Shown: positions 34,328 through 42,374, numbered from the stretch's first letter. The stretch is DNA of 64,000 bases from Aerococcus mictus (GCF_003286595.3 NZ_CP132985.1:1-64000), one strand, 5' to 3'. The notes: generated from the sequence alone by a model not told the origin. Numbers and translations are program-made.

Positions 34328-35701
34328 ATGGCAGATGATAATTTAATCGAGCGCATTCCGCCTCAAAGTATTGAAGCGGAACAGGCAGTCTTAGGGTCGG
34401 TGTTCTTGGATCCTGAGGTTTTTCCTGCTGTCAACGAATATATCGAACCCCAAGACTTCTATAAACGGGCCCACCAACTCATCTTTGAAAGCATGCGGCA
34501 GCTGAACGAAGACCAAGAGGGGATTGACGTGATCACGGTTCAGGATAGCCTCTTAAGTCAAGGCATGCTGGACAACGTCGGTGGGGCAGACTACCTCTTC
34601 GAACTGGCGACCAATACCCCAACTGCCGCTCACGCGGAATACTATGCCCAGATTGTAGAACAAAAATCGATCTTACGGAAATTAATCCATGCCTCCAATG
34701 AAATCTCAAGAGAGAGCTACGAAGAGCAATCGGATGTCATGGATATCTTGGACCATGCCGAACGCTCGATTTTAGATGTTTCTCAGAGCCGTAACCGCAG
34801 TGGCTTTGTCCATATTGGTAAGGTCTTGAACCAGTCCTTGGATACTATCGAAGAATTATCCAAGAATAAGAAGTCAATTACGGGGCTAGCCACAGGTTAT
34901 CCTGATTTAGACCGCATGACGGCGGGGCTCCATGAAGACGAATTGATTATTATCGCCGCCCGTCCTGGGGTAGGGAAGACGGCTTTCGCCTTAAATATCG
35001 CTCAAAACGTTGCCACTAAACAAGGCGCAGTGGTAGCCCTCTTCTCCTTGGAAATGGGGGCAGAATCCTTGGTGAACCGGATGTTATGTGCCGAGGGCAG
35101 TATTGATGCGGGCCGCTTGCGGACGGGGCAATTGCTGGAACAAGAGTGGTCTGATTTAATTGTGGCCATGGGGGCCTTGGGGTCTTCTGAGATCTATATC
35201 GATGATACTCCCGGAAACCGGATGGCAGAAATCCGAGCTAAGTCCCGTCGTCTATACCAAGACAAGGGCAGGTTGGACCTGATTGTGATTGACTACTTGC
35301 AGTTGATTGAAGGAAGCCGGCGGAGCGAGAACCGCCAACAAGAGGTTTCTGAAATTTCCCGGCAATTAAAGAAATTAGCCAAAGAACTGTCTTGTCCTGT
35401 GGTTGCCTTATCCCAATTATCTCGGTCTGTGGAACAGAGACAAGATAAACGTCCAGTTCTTAGTGATATCCGGGAATCGGGATCCATTGAACAAGATGCC
35501 GATATCGTGGCCTTCCTCTACCGCGAAGACTATTACGAGCGCGAAGATGGAGAAGAGGGTGAAGACCAGGATGAGAATAATATCATAGAAGTCATCATTG
35601 AAAAGAACCGGGCCGGGGCTCGGGGAACCGTCAAGTTGATCTTTACCAAAGAGTTCAATAAATTCTCTTCAGTAAGCTTTAGGGATGAAGAAATGGTCTA
35701 A
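34328..35701 (+). CDS. dnaB: Replicative DNA helicase (DnaB; DnaC in Bacillus)
   Basis: Hexameric helicase that unwinds DNA at the fork. The 457-residue product has the N-terminal primase-interaction domain (RIPPQSIEAEQAVLGSVFLD, to about 115), a linker, and a RecA-like domain with Walker A AARPGVGKTAFALN near residue 216, Walker B LIVIDYLQLIEG near 318, and the C-terminal RESGSIEQDADIV arginine-finger region. An acidic insert (EDGEEGEDQDENN) lies near the end, as in related cocci. ATG 34328 follows GAAAGGATGG. Confidence 0.96.
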   Translation: MADDNLIERIPPQSIEAEQAVLGSVFLDPEVFPAVNEYIEPQDFYKRAHQLIFESMRQLNEDQEGIDVITVQDSLLSQGMLDNVGGADYLFELATNTPTAAHAEYYAQIVEQKSILRKLIHASNEISRESYEEQSDVMDILDHAERSILDVSQSRNRSGFVHIGKVLNQSLDTIEELSKNKKSITGLATGYPDLDRMTAGLHEDELIIIAARPGVGKTAFALNIAQNVATKQGAVVALFSLEMGAESLVNRMLCAEGSIDAGRLRTGQLLEQEWSDLIVAMGALGSSEIYIDDTPGNRMAEIRAKSRRLYQDKGRLDLIVIDYLQLIEGSRRSENRQQEVSEISRQLKKLAKELSCPVVALSQLSRSVEQRQDKRPVLSDIRESGSIEQDADIVAFLYREDYYEREDGEEGEDQDENNIIEVIIEKNRAGARGTVKLIFTKEFNKFSSVSFRDEEMV

Positions 35702-35801
35702 TCACTGACCTTTGATTGGAAGTAATTTTATTGAAATTCCGCTATCCTATAAGGAAATTGCGAATTATGGCTACTTTTTCCTCCTAAAATGAAAAAAAGT
35801 C

Positions 35802-35830
35802 TTGCATTTTAGGTCAAACAGGAGTAACAT
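35802..35830 (+). promoter_or_regulatory. Promoter of tRNA-Lys
   Basis: TTGCAT at 35802-35807, 17-base spacer, TAACAT at 35825-35830, 16 bases before the tRNA. Confidence 0.6.
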
Positions 35831-35846
35831 TATAAAGGTAGTCAAC

Positions 35847-35919
35847 GGATCCTTAGCTCAGTTGGTAGAGCAACGGACTCTTAATCCGTGGGTCGAGGGT
35901 TCGAGCCCCTCAGGATCCA
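35847..35919 (+). tRNA. tRNA-Lys(CTT)
   Basis: 73 bases. Acceptor GGATCCT / AGGATCC; anticodon stem ACGGA / TCCGT with loop CTCTTAA, so anticodon CTT; T-arm GAGGGTTCGAGCCCCTC. No CCA encoded. A strong terminator follows. Confidence 0.95.
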
Positions 35920-35931
35920 TTTATAAGACAG

Positions 35932-35977
35932 AGCGCGCTAACAAGTACTTAAAAAGCTTGTTAGCGCGCTGTTTTTG
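35932..35977 (+). terminator. Terminator after tRNA-Lys, 14-bp perfect stem
   Basis: AGCGCGCTAACAAG at 35932-35945 pairs perfectly with CTTGTTAGCGCGCT at 35957-35970, followed by G and T5. It functions in both directions. Confidence 0.92.
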
Positions 35978-36042
35978 TTTATAAGGGTAGATCAGTAAGG
36001 TAAAGTAATGGAAACGTTGGTATAGCTGGTATAATAGATATC

Positions 36043-36162
36043 TTGAAATTTTAGAAAGTAAATTTTTCCGTTTAGGACGGAAGAAAAGACGGAAGACATT
36101 TCCACCCATCGCTGACTTAAAAATATAGACTACTTAAATAATTGCCCCAAGAGGGCTTTTTT
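36043..36162 (+). ncRNA. Candidate plus-strand small RNA
   Basis: An extended -10 TGGTATAAT (TATAAT at 36030-36035) is followed by about 120 bases with a TTCCGT / ACGGAA hairpin (36066-36082) and a short GCCC / GGGC hairpin with T6 (36144-36162). No open frame of note. The terminator stem is only about 4-5 bp, so confidence is low. Confidence 0.3.
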
Positions 36163-36191
36163 ATTGCAATTCTGTTCTATTTTGGGCTAAA

Positions 36192-36325
36192 AGAAAAAGC
36201 CTATCAGCGGTAAAGATATAATAGGCTTAACCATTGCGGTTATTGAGCTAATCCTTACACTAATAGACTTAATCAAAAATCTTTAATCATTTTCTTACGA
36301 GGCTAGTACGCTAGTCCCGTCCCTT
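36192..36325 (-). ncRNA. Candidate minus-strand small RNA A
   Basis: On the minus strand TGATATAATAAAA (TATAAT at 36332-36337) is followed by about 130 bases ending in AAGCCTAT / ATAGGCTT (36197-36204 with 36221-36228) and a T-rich run. It has the same promoter string and layout as candidate B at 36648-36801. No credible open frame with a ribosome site was found in it. Confidence 0.45.
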
Positions 36326-36367
36326 GTTTTTATTATATCATGTCTGTAAGATCTAATGAATCTAATT

Positions 36368-36544
36368 TTACTCATTTAATGCCTCTAGTAAGTCATCAAC
36401 ATTATCATAAGTTTTTAGTTGGTTGCCTTCTGCTTCTGCCCGTGCTTGCCTGTTCTCAATTTTCTTCTTTGTTGCCGGTTTGTCCGGTAACTCTCCTACT
36501 TTTTCTTTTAATTCATCATCCATCCTTATGTTAATTCTAGACAT
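36368..36544 (-). CDS. Shortened RelB/DinJ-like antitoxin, orphan
   Basis: 58-residue product. The first 15 residues (MSRINIRMDDELKEK) match the ribbon-helix-helix start of RelB/DinJ antitoxins. The end (AEGNQLKTYDNVDDLLEALNE without the first A) matches their toxin-binding tail. The roughly 25 residues expected between them, which build the dimer core, are missing or replaced by PDKPATKKKIENRQ. No RelE/YafQ-type toxin gene is next to it. It is therefore probably an internally deleted remnant or a divergent solitary regulator. AAAGGGG lies about 9 bases before ATG 36544. Confidence 0.55.
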   Translation of the reverse strand: MSRINIRMDDELKEKVGELPDKPATKKKIENRQARAEAEGNQLKTYDNVDDLLEALNE

Positions 36545-36647
36545 ATAGACAAGCCCCTTTATCATAACTATTTACCAATGTTATACCAGCATTAGCTTAT
36601 TTGTACTAATAATAGGATTTTGGCATTGATATCCCTGAATTTACATA

Positions 36648-36801
36648 GAAAAAAGCGGCCTAAAGACCGCTCAAGCATTAAACTATCAATTGCATACATT
36701 GGGCTAATAACGGCAATTATTAGACTTGCAATTGTTTTGATTCAACTTATAACAATGCTATAGTAATTCCACAAAACGGGCACTTAGTGCACCCAACTTT
36801 T
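36648..36801 (-). ncRNA. Candidate minus-strand small RNA B
   Basis: Promoter TGATATAATAAAA on the minus strand (TATAAT at 36808-36813), a GGGTGCAC / GTGCCC hairpin near the 5' end, and a terminal AGCGG / CCGCT hairpin followed by T6. About 150 bases. It resembles candidate A in promoter, length and order of parts, and the two flank the RelB-like gene. Confidence 0.45.
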
Positions 36802-36950
36802 ACTTTTATTATATCACGCTAGTAAGCAGGCAACAAGATGATCAAAAAGAAAAAGCAGGTTTATCCTATCGCTACTGGTCGAGTGTGTCCAATCGTCAAA
36901 AATCACTCTCCTTGGACAATAAAGTTTTCTTATATTAAGTAAAGTTTCTC

Positions 36951-36979
36951 TTTACTTTTTCATGTGAAAGTTGTAACAT
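36951..36979 (+). promoter_or_regulatory. Promoter/operator P1
   Basis: TTTACT, 17-base spacer holding the palindrome TTTCATGTGAAA, then TAACAT at 36974-36979. The first 20 bases are identical to those of P2 at 37186. A 7-bp hairpin with a TTCG loop (GTGACAG / CTGTCAC, 36986-37003) starts at the expected RNA 5' end. Confidence 0.6.
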
Positions 36980-37020
36980 ATAGAGGTGACAGTTCGCTGT
37001 CACTATACCATATTCATTGT

Positions 37021-37096
37021 GGTCATTCGAATAAGGGTAGCTTGTTGGTATCTGATGAAAATTTTCCTTGGGTATTTCAATAGGCTACCTCTTTTC
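37021..37096 (+). repeat. GGTCATTCGAATA stem-loop element, copy 1
   Basis: GGTCATTCGAATA at 37021-37033, then GGTAGC (37036-37041) pairing with GCTACC (37084-37089) over about 42 bases, then TCTTTTC. It may end a short transcript from P1. Copy 2 follows the alcohol dehydrogenase gene. Confidence 0.55.
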
Positions 37097-37185
37097 GTAT
37101 TTATAGCTATTAAGCGCAATTATTAAGTCGAATGAAATGGTCTTAACTCACATGCTTTGGCTCTTTAAGTCCTTTAAAACATTGC

Positions 37186-37214
37186 TTTACTTTTTCATGT
37201 GAAAGATATAACAT
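37186..37214 (+). promoter_or_regulatory. Promoter/operator P2 of the alcohol dehydrogenase
   Basis: TTTACT, 17-base spacer with TTTCATGTGAAA, TAACAT at 37209-37214. It lies 48 bases upstream of the start codon. A repressor bound between -35 and -10 would block transcription directly. Confidence 0.65.
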
Positions 37215-37262
37215 AATAAATGAAAACGGATACATAAAGGAAAATGTGAAAGGAGTCTTATC

Positions 37263-38414
37263 ATGACTTATCGTATGATTCTTAATGAGCGTTCTTATTT
37301 TGGGCCGGGAGCTATCCAACATATTCCAGAAGAGTTTCGTGGCAAGGATTTAACCAAGGCGGCTGTCATTACTGACCGGGGTTTGGTGGATGCAGGTGTG
37401 GTAAGAAAAGTTACTGACTTATTAGATGAAAATGATATTCCCTATGATGTTTTTGACCAAGTGGAAGCCAACCCAAGTGTCAATACGGTAAAGGCTGGCG
37501 TCGACTTTGTCAAAGAAAGTGGGGCGGACTGCATTATTGCTATTGGTGGGGGATCCTCCATGGATACTTCTAAGGCAGTCGGAATCATTATCGAAAACCC
37601 AGAATTTGCTGATGTGGTTTCATTAGAAGGAACTGCACCGACTAAGAACAAGGCTATGATGACCTTTGCGGTACCAACCACAGCAGGAACTGGGGCGGAA
37701 GTCACCATTAATTACGTGATTACCGACACCGAAAAGAAACGGAAATTCGTCTGCGTTGACCCTAATGATATTCCTGATATCGCCTTTGTGGATAGTGAAA
37801 TGATGATGTCCATGCCTGAGAAGTTAACGGCCGCTACGGGGATGGATGCCTTGACCCACGCTATTGAAGGCTACATTACCCCCGGTGCCTGGGAAATGAG
37901 TGACATGGTCCATATCAAAGCCATTGAAATGATCGGCCGGTCCATCCGCAAGGCGGTTGAAGGAGATCCGAAAGCCAAAGAAGATATGGCAAGCGCTCAA
38001 TATATTGCAGCCATGGGTTACTCTAATGTTGGTTTAGGCCTGGTTCACGGGATGTCCCACCCACTAAGTGCTTGGTACGGCATTCCTCATGGTCAAGCCA
38101 ATGCGATTCTTCTGCCGGTCGTGATGCGCTATAACAAAGACTACACCGGAGAAAAATACCGCGACATCGCTAAGGCACTGGGTGTAGAAGGCACCGATAA
38201 GATGACCATTGAAGAAGCCCGTGATGCCGCTTGTCAAGCCACCTTATCCATTGCTGAAGATGTTGGCATGATCGCTAAGTTAAGCGACTTGGGTGTCAAG
38301 GCTGAGGACATTCCTTTAGTGGCTAAGGATGCCATGGCGGATGTCTGCACGCCAGGTAACCCACGCCCAGCCCAATTAGATGAAGTCATTGAACTCTATC
38401 AAAGTCTGATGTAG
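37263..38414 (+). CDS. fucO: Iron-containing alcohol dehydrogenase, lactaldehyde reductase type
   Basis: NAD-dependent group III alcohol dehydrogenase. At 383 residues it has the length of FucO (lactaldehyde to 1,2-propanediol). It has the GGGSSMD nucleotide motif (95-101) and all four iron ligands in place: Asp195 and His199 in GMDALTHAIEGY, His262 in GLVHGMSHP, and His276 in GIPHGQAN. AAAGGAGTCTTATC lies before ATG 37263. It is a single-gene unit behind a palindrome-containing promoter repeated 235 bases upstream. The real substrate could be another small aldehyde or diol. Confidence 0.88.
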   Translation: MTYRMILNERSYFGPGAIQHIPEEFRGKDLTKAAVITDRGLVDAGVVRKVTDLLDENDIPYDVFDQVEANPSVNTVKAGVDFVKESGADCIIAIGGGSSMDTSKAVGIIIENPEFADVVSLEGTAPTKNKAMMTFAVPTTAGTGAEVTINYVITDTEKKRKFVCVDPNDIPDIAFVDSEMMMSMPEKLTAATGMDALTHAIEGYITPGAWEMSDMVHIKAIEMIGRSIRKAVEGDPKAKEDMASAQYIAAMGYSNVGLGLVHGMSHPLSAWYGIPHGQANAILLPVVMRYNKDYTGEKYRDIAKALGVEGTDKMTIEEARDAACQATLSIAEDVGMIAKLSDLGVKAEDIPLVAKDAMADVCTPGNPRPAQLDEVIELYQSLM

Positions 38415-38444
38415 AACTTTTTATTAAATCTTTTATATAATTGA

Positions 38445-38530
38445 GGTCATTCGAATACAGCTAGCCCATTAGAGTAAGGCTTGGGAAGTGATTTTCCACT
38501 ATTTCTCTTTTTTGGCTAGCTCTTTCTATT
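38445..38530 (+). repeat. GGTCATTCGAATA stem-loop element, copy 2
   Basis: GGTCATTCGAATA at 38445-38457 (13 of 13 identical to copy 1), then GCTAGCC (38460-38466) pairing with GGCTAGC (38514-38520), then TCTTTCT. It stands 30 bases after the dehydrogenase stop and probably forms its 3' end. From here to the insertion sequence at 38794 no gene is seen. Confidence 0.55.
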
Positions 38531-38962
38531 TAAAAAGACCCTGCCTGTAGCGGGTCTATGAAATTTAAGTGCTTAATGGGCTTTTTCACATTAAAAATGT
38601 ACTTTTGTTTATTTATTTACATAAACAACATCTAATATTTACTATAAATTTACAATCGAATGCTAAAGTAAGGTTGTAAGATTATTCGACCTCTATTTTC
38701 TCAAGTGTCCTTCTTTAAATGATTGGCAAATTATTTAATGTTTGAGAAAAGGTTATCTTATACCGCTTCTGTTGCAACCCTCCCCATGTATGGTGACCCC
38801 AATAAGTTGGACTTTATATATAGTGAGTTGGCCTTTGGCCAGCTCTTTTTTGTTGCTTACAGTTCTTGCTTATTTCTTGCCGACACATTTACTCAGAAAT
38901 TTAAACTTGTCAAGAGGAAGAGCGTAGCGGCTCTTGATAAGTTTAAAGTTTATGTGTAATCA

Positions 38963-39853
38963 TTAAGCGGCGAAAGAAGCGTGATGAAGACGAAATTCTA
39001 TAGGACTCCTAAAATCTAATTTTTCTTTGATTCTTTCACCATTGTAATAGATTATAAAATCTTCAATCGCTTGTGCTAATTCTTCAAAGGAATGATAAGT
39101 CCGACCATAGTAGACTTCTTGTTTTAGTAGACTAAAGAAATTCTCCATTGGCGAATTATCTAAGCAATTTCCTTTACGAGACATACTTTGAAAAATTCGG
39201 TGATCCTTCAAGAGCCGGGTGTAACTTTTCATTTGATAGGCCCAGCCCTGATCAGAATGAAAGGTTCTTCTGTATGGACATAATTTACTTGCTTCAATGG
39301 CAGCTTGTAGCCCCTCCAACATGCTTTGTCCATTAGGCTGATGTGTTATCTTAAAAGAAATAATTTCTCGATTAAATAGATCCATGTAAGGATCTAAATA
39401 GAGTTTTCCAGTTTGATAATTCCCAGAATCATCGGCATAGTAGTATTTAAATTCTGTTGTGTCTGTTGTTATTTTTTGATAAGGAATGGTCGAATCAAAC
39501 CGCCGGTTGATACGATTTGGCGCTATCTCTCCAATCGTTCCTTTGTAGGAATTATATTTTCTTGTCTTTCTAGTATAGCTAGTGACCTGTATCCCCATAA
39601 TTTTCATTAGGCGTTGAACTTTGTTTTTACTGACCTTATAACCACGGGAAAGCAGTTCAGCTCGCATTCTTCGATAACCATAATCCTTATGGGTTTCTCT
39701 GATGTCTTTCATTTCCTCTTTTAAATCGGCATCCTTATCAATTTCCTCATCTTTATTTTTCCAATAAAAGTAGGTCGATTTAGGAAACTTTAAAACGCTA
39801 AGAATATCTTTTAAAGCATATTTTTCATCATGGAGACGTGTGATTTCGGTCAC
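38963..39853 (-). CDS. IS3-family transposase OrfB
   Basis: Catalytic half of the transposase, 296 residues. It has an HTH_21 region (FPKSTYFYWKNKDEEI, then YGYRRMRAELLSRGYKVSKNKVQRLM) and an rve integrase core with the DDE residues in TDTTEFKY, HSDQGWAYQM and NSPMENFFSLLKQE. It starts at GTG 39853, overlapping the orfA stop. In IS3 elements a -1 frameshift fuses OrfA and OrfB into the active enzyme, and the A-rich string before the orfA stop would allow it. The frame is intact, so the element may be active. Confidence 0.93.
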   Translation of the reverse strand: MTEITRLHDEKYALKDILSVLKFPKSTYFYWKNKDEEIDKDADLKEEMKDIRETHKDYGYRRMRAELLSRGYKVSKNKVQRLMKIMGIQVTSYTRKTRKYNSYKGTIGEIAPNRINRRFDSTIPYQKITTDTTEFKYYYADDSGNYQTGKLYLDPYMDLFNREIISFKITHQPNGQSMLEGLQAAIEASKLCPYRRTFHSDQGWAYQMKSYTRLLKDHRIFQSMSRKGNCLDNSPMENFFSLLKQEVYYGRTYHSFEELAQAIEDFIIYYNGERIKEKLDFRSPIEFRLHHASFAA

Positions 39854-40389
39854 TATTTCTTCTTTTCTCGCTTGACTCTTTGAGCCACACGTCTCCTCAA
39901 TCCTTTTAAAAATTTGTTCTCAATTTCTAAATCCGTAATCCGTTGTTCAAGTTCCTTTATTTTTGCTTCACTTAACTGATTGGTTTCGCTGCTATCCTTT
40001 ATTTGATTGATTTGTGATTTCTTTTTAGACACTTTAGGTGGCCTTCCTTTCCTCGCGGAAAGGCCATCAAGTCCTCTTTCATGATAAGCTCTTCGCCAAT
40101 TAGCGATTAGACTTGGATTATTCATGTTTAATGAATTGGCCAATTCGCGATAACTCATTTCCGTACTTTCATACAATTCTATCGCATTTAATTTGAATTC
40201 AACAGTATAAACCTGTTGAGTCCGCCTTTTCTTTAAACCATCTACACCAAATTCATAATAGTTATTAACCCACCTTCGTAAAATAGAAGGATCTATTCCT
40301 GCTTTATTAGCTAAGGTTCGATAACTTCCTTTTTTCGCAATATAGTCTCCTACTAAATTCAGTTTAAATTCTAATGAATATTTAGACAT
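39853..40389 (-). CDS. IS3-family transposase OrfA
   Basis: 178-residue DNA-binding half with two helix-turn-helix units (KLNLVGDYIAKKGSYRTLANKAGI...; KLNAIELYESTEMSYRELANSLNM) and a C-terminal leucine-zipper-like coiled coil (IKELEQRITDLEIENKFL), as in IS150-type OrfA. ATG 40389 gives the usual MSKYSLEFKL start. The upstream GGGGGTTATTTTT is a poor ribosome site and is buried in a 13-bp hairpin at the IS end. Confidence 0.9.
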   Translation of the reverse strand: MSKYSLEFKLNLVGDYIAKKGSYRTLANKAGIDPSILRRWVNNYYEFGVDGLKKRRTQQVYTVEFKLNAIELYESTEMSYRELANSLNMNNPSLIANWRRAYHERGLDGLSARKGRPPKVSKKKSQINQIKDSSETNQLSEAKIKELEQRITDLEIENKFLKGLRRRVAQRVKREKKK

Positions 40390-40397
40390 AAAAATAA

Positions 40398-40434
40398 CCC
40401 CCAAAAGTTGAATTCTTAGTCCAACTTTTGGGGG
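40398..40434 (-). promoter_or_regulatory. 13-bp hairpin at the IS right end covering the orfA leader
   Basis: CCCCCAAAAGTTG (40398-40410) pairs perfectly with CAACTTTTGGGGG (40422-40434) with an 11-base loop. In RNA that reads in from outside, it would sequester the orfA ribosome site, a known way of keeping impinging transcription from raising transposase levels. Confidence 0.6.
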
Positions 40435-40459
40435 TCACTACAATGCGACAGGGGCTTTT

Positions 40460-40891
40460 TTAATGGGATTGATGGTCATCAGCTTCATAGTATTCATGAT
40501 TGTAGGCAGCACCCAGGTAGTCGCCTTCTTGTTCGGGACTAGCTTGGCTGTGGTGAACTTGGAAGACCTTTTCAGGATTCATTTGGGCTTCATCACGTTG
40601 GCGTTTGACCTTATCCTGCTTATAGATATGAATATTATGGATAAGTTTGATGATTGGCCGCATGACAAAAGAGAAGCCCCCAATCAAATAGAGGGTATTG
40701 CCATAAATAGCGGGTGCGCCAAAGAAATTACAAATCGAGCCAATAAAATAAAGACTCCCGGTAAAAATATCATTAATTAATGAAATAATGGTATAGACAT
40801 TCTGAAAATATAAACGCAGGGGACCGATCTTGACCACGATATCCTCTGCTTCTGAATTTTCTTCATAGGTTTTTCTTTTTAATTTTGCCAT
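40460..40891 (-). CDS. YrhK-domain membrane protein
   Basis: 143-residue protein with two hydrophobic segments (VYTIISLINDIFTGSLYFIG and the TLYLIGGFSFVMRPIIKLI region), matching the short YrhK domain, followed by a polar tail rich in Q, E, H and D. Function unknown. The frame opens at 40939, but TAAGGAGGATTTCG stands before ATG 40891. The insertion sequence ends about 20 bases after its stop, possibly in its terminator. Confidence 0.7.
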   Translation of the reverse strand: MAKLKRKTYEENSEAEDIVVKIGPLRLYFQNVYTIISLINDIFTGSLYFIGSICNFFGAPAIYGNTLYLIGGFSFVMRPIIKLIHNIHIYKQDKVKRQRDEAQMNPEKVFQVHHSQASPEQEGDYLGAAYNHEYYEADDHQSH

Positions 40892-40970
40892 CGAAATCCT
40901 CCTTATATCAAAGATAGGCGATAAATTGAGGATAGTCAATTAGACCAAGTCACTAAGGCTATTAACAATA

Positions 40971-41041
40971 AAAAACGAAGCCTTGCTAACCCTGCTCCCA
41001 CTCTCCTATGGGGGGAGGGTATTTTTCTTGGCTTCGTTTTT
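40971..41041. terminator. Bidirectional terminator between trpB and the YrhK gene
   Basis: AAAAACGAAGCC (from 40971) pairs perfectly with GGCTTCGTTTTT (to 41041). A second stem, ACCCT..CCC / GGG..AGGGT, sits inside. On the minus strand it ends the trpB message. Confidence 0.75.
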
Positions 41042-41126
41042 AATGAGGAAGAAAATGTCTTATTGATTTAAGAAAAATTAGTTATAAACTGTTTCGTCTT
41101 TTTTTGTGACTGTCGCACTCTCTTTC

Positions 41127-42308
41127 CTAGCTTTCGAGTATTCTGAGAACTTGGTCGACATCCTTATCGCCGCGTCCGGAAAGGGTGACGAGGAGGATTT
41201 GATCGGCTGTGTATTGGGGTGCGAGTTTAGCGGCTAGGGCTAGGGCATGGGAAGACTCTAGGGCTGGGATGATTCCTTCTGTATGGGAAAGCAGTTGGAA
41301 GGCAGCCAGGGCTTCATCGTCAGTGATGGCGATATATTCAGCCCGGTGACTGTCTTTGAGGTAGGCGTGTTCCGGTCCTATAGCCACATAGTCGAGGCCG
41401 GCTGAGATGGAATAACTTGGCTTGGTATTGCCTTCCTCATCGACTAGGCAGTAGGTATTCATCCCGTGTTCGATCTTGATGGAGCCGAGATTCAAGGTCG
41501 CTGCCGTCTGATCGCTGTCTAGGCCCTTACCGCCTCCTTCAGCTCCGTAGAGTTTAACGCTAGGCTCGTCTAAGTAATGGGCGAAAGACCCGATGGCGTT
41601 AGACCCGCCTCCGATGCAGGCGACTACCGCGTCAGGTAAGCGGCCCTCACGTTCCAGGATTTGGGCCTTACTTTCCTGGCTAATAACACTTTGGAAGTGT
41701 TTGACCATGCTGGGATAAGGATGAGGACCCACCGCTGATCCGACTAAGTAATAGGTGTCTTGGTAATTGTCAATTAGGTCTTCAAAGGCGGCATCTACGG
41801 CTTCTTTCAGAGATTGGGCGCCGCGTTTGACGCCAACGACCTTGGTTCCCATCAGTTCCATTCGGAAGACATTTAATTTCTGCCGTTCCACGTCCTTTTG
41901 CCCCATGTAAACCGTACACTCCATGCCAAATTTAGCGGCTACGGCTGCTGTGGCGACCCCGTGTTGGCCGGCTCCGGTTTCAGCGATGAGCCGTTTCTTG
42001 CCCATGCGTTTAGCGATCAGGACTTGGCCGATGGTGTTATTGACCTTGTGGGCGCCTAAGTGGTTGAGATCTTCACGTTTGAGGTAAATTTTGGGTCCGC
42101 CTAAATGCTTACTGAAGTTTTCAGCATAGTAGAGCGGGTTCTCCCGACCGACATAGTCGCGTAGGTAGAGGGCGAGTTCTTGTTTGAAGTCGGGATCGTC
42201 CTTGATGTCTTCATAGAAGTCGGCAATCCGGTCCAACTCTTCCTTCACCACTTCAGGGACATAGCAGCCACCAAATTCACCATAAAAACCGTTATTAATT
42301 TCTGTCAT
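41127..42308 (-). CDS. trpB: Tryptophan synthase beta chain, stand-alone
   Basis: Condenses indole and serine to tryptophan with PLP. The 393-residue product has Lys88 in LGAHKVNN (Schiff base), Glu110 in AETGAGQHGVATA and the phosphate loop GGGSNAIGSF, and ends LSGRGDKDV, all as in TrpB1. ATG 42308 follows TTGGAGGAAATCGAG. No trpA or other trp gene is adjacent, so it may use indole made by neighbouring bacteria. Its leader contains a Trp-codon peptide and overlapping hairpins, see 42375-42529. Confidence 0.95.
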   Translation of the reverse strand: MTEINNGFYGEFGGCYVPEVVKEELDRIADFYEDIKDDPDFKQELALYLRDYVGRENPLYYAENFSKHLGGPKIYLKREDLNHLGAHKVNNTIGQVLIAKRMGKKRLIAETGAGQHGVATAAVAAKFGMECTVYMGQKDVERQKLNVFRMELMGTKVVGVKRGAQSLKEAVDAAFEDLIDNYQDTYYLVGSAVGPHPYPSMVKHFQSVISQESKAQILEREGRLPDAVVACIGGGSNAIGSFAHYLDEPSVKLYGAEGGGKGLDSDQTAATLNLGSIKIEHGMNTYCLVDEEGNTKPSYSISAGLDYVAIGPEHAYLKDSHRAEYIAITDDEALAAFQLLSHTEGIIPALESSHALALAAKLAPQYTADQILLVTLSGRGDKDVDQVLRILES

Positions 42309-42374
42309 CTCGATTTCCTCCAAATCTTACTTTTAAACTGTTCTTACTAGGAGTCTAAGACGCATGGAGACAAC

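Larger units (their letters stand above)
38794..40437 (-). mobile_element. IS3-family insertion sequence (IS150 type)
   Basis: 1.64-kb element with terminal inverted repeats TGACCCCAATAAGTTGGACT (left, 38794) and TGACCCCCAAAAGTTGGACT (right, reading in from 40437), 18 of 20 matching, and two overlapping transposase frames on the minus strand. I see no clear target-site duplication. The left 170 bases beyond orfB are non-coding and hold two hairpins (38825-38845 and about 38903-38950) that could insulate the transposase genes. Confidence 0.85.

Noticed and set aside
36200..36290. Hydrophobic plus-strand reading in small RNA A (..GLTIAVIELILTLIDLIKNL) and a similar one in B, like a type I toxin
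   Set aside because: Neither frame has any ATG, GTG or TTG start and there is no ribosome site; similarity more likely reflects related RNA genes on the other strand.
37186..37205. Rex operator for the alcohol dehydrogenase gene
   Set aside because: TTTCATGTGAAA lacks the TTGTG-N8-CACAA spacing of Rex sites; the regulator is left open.
38723..38959. 78-codon plus-strand frame spanning the IS left end
   Set aside because: It crosses the IS boundary and runs through two hairpins; no ribosome site or domain.
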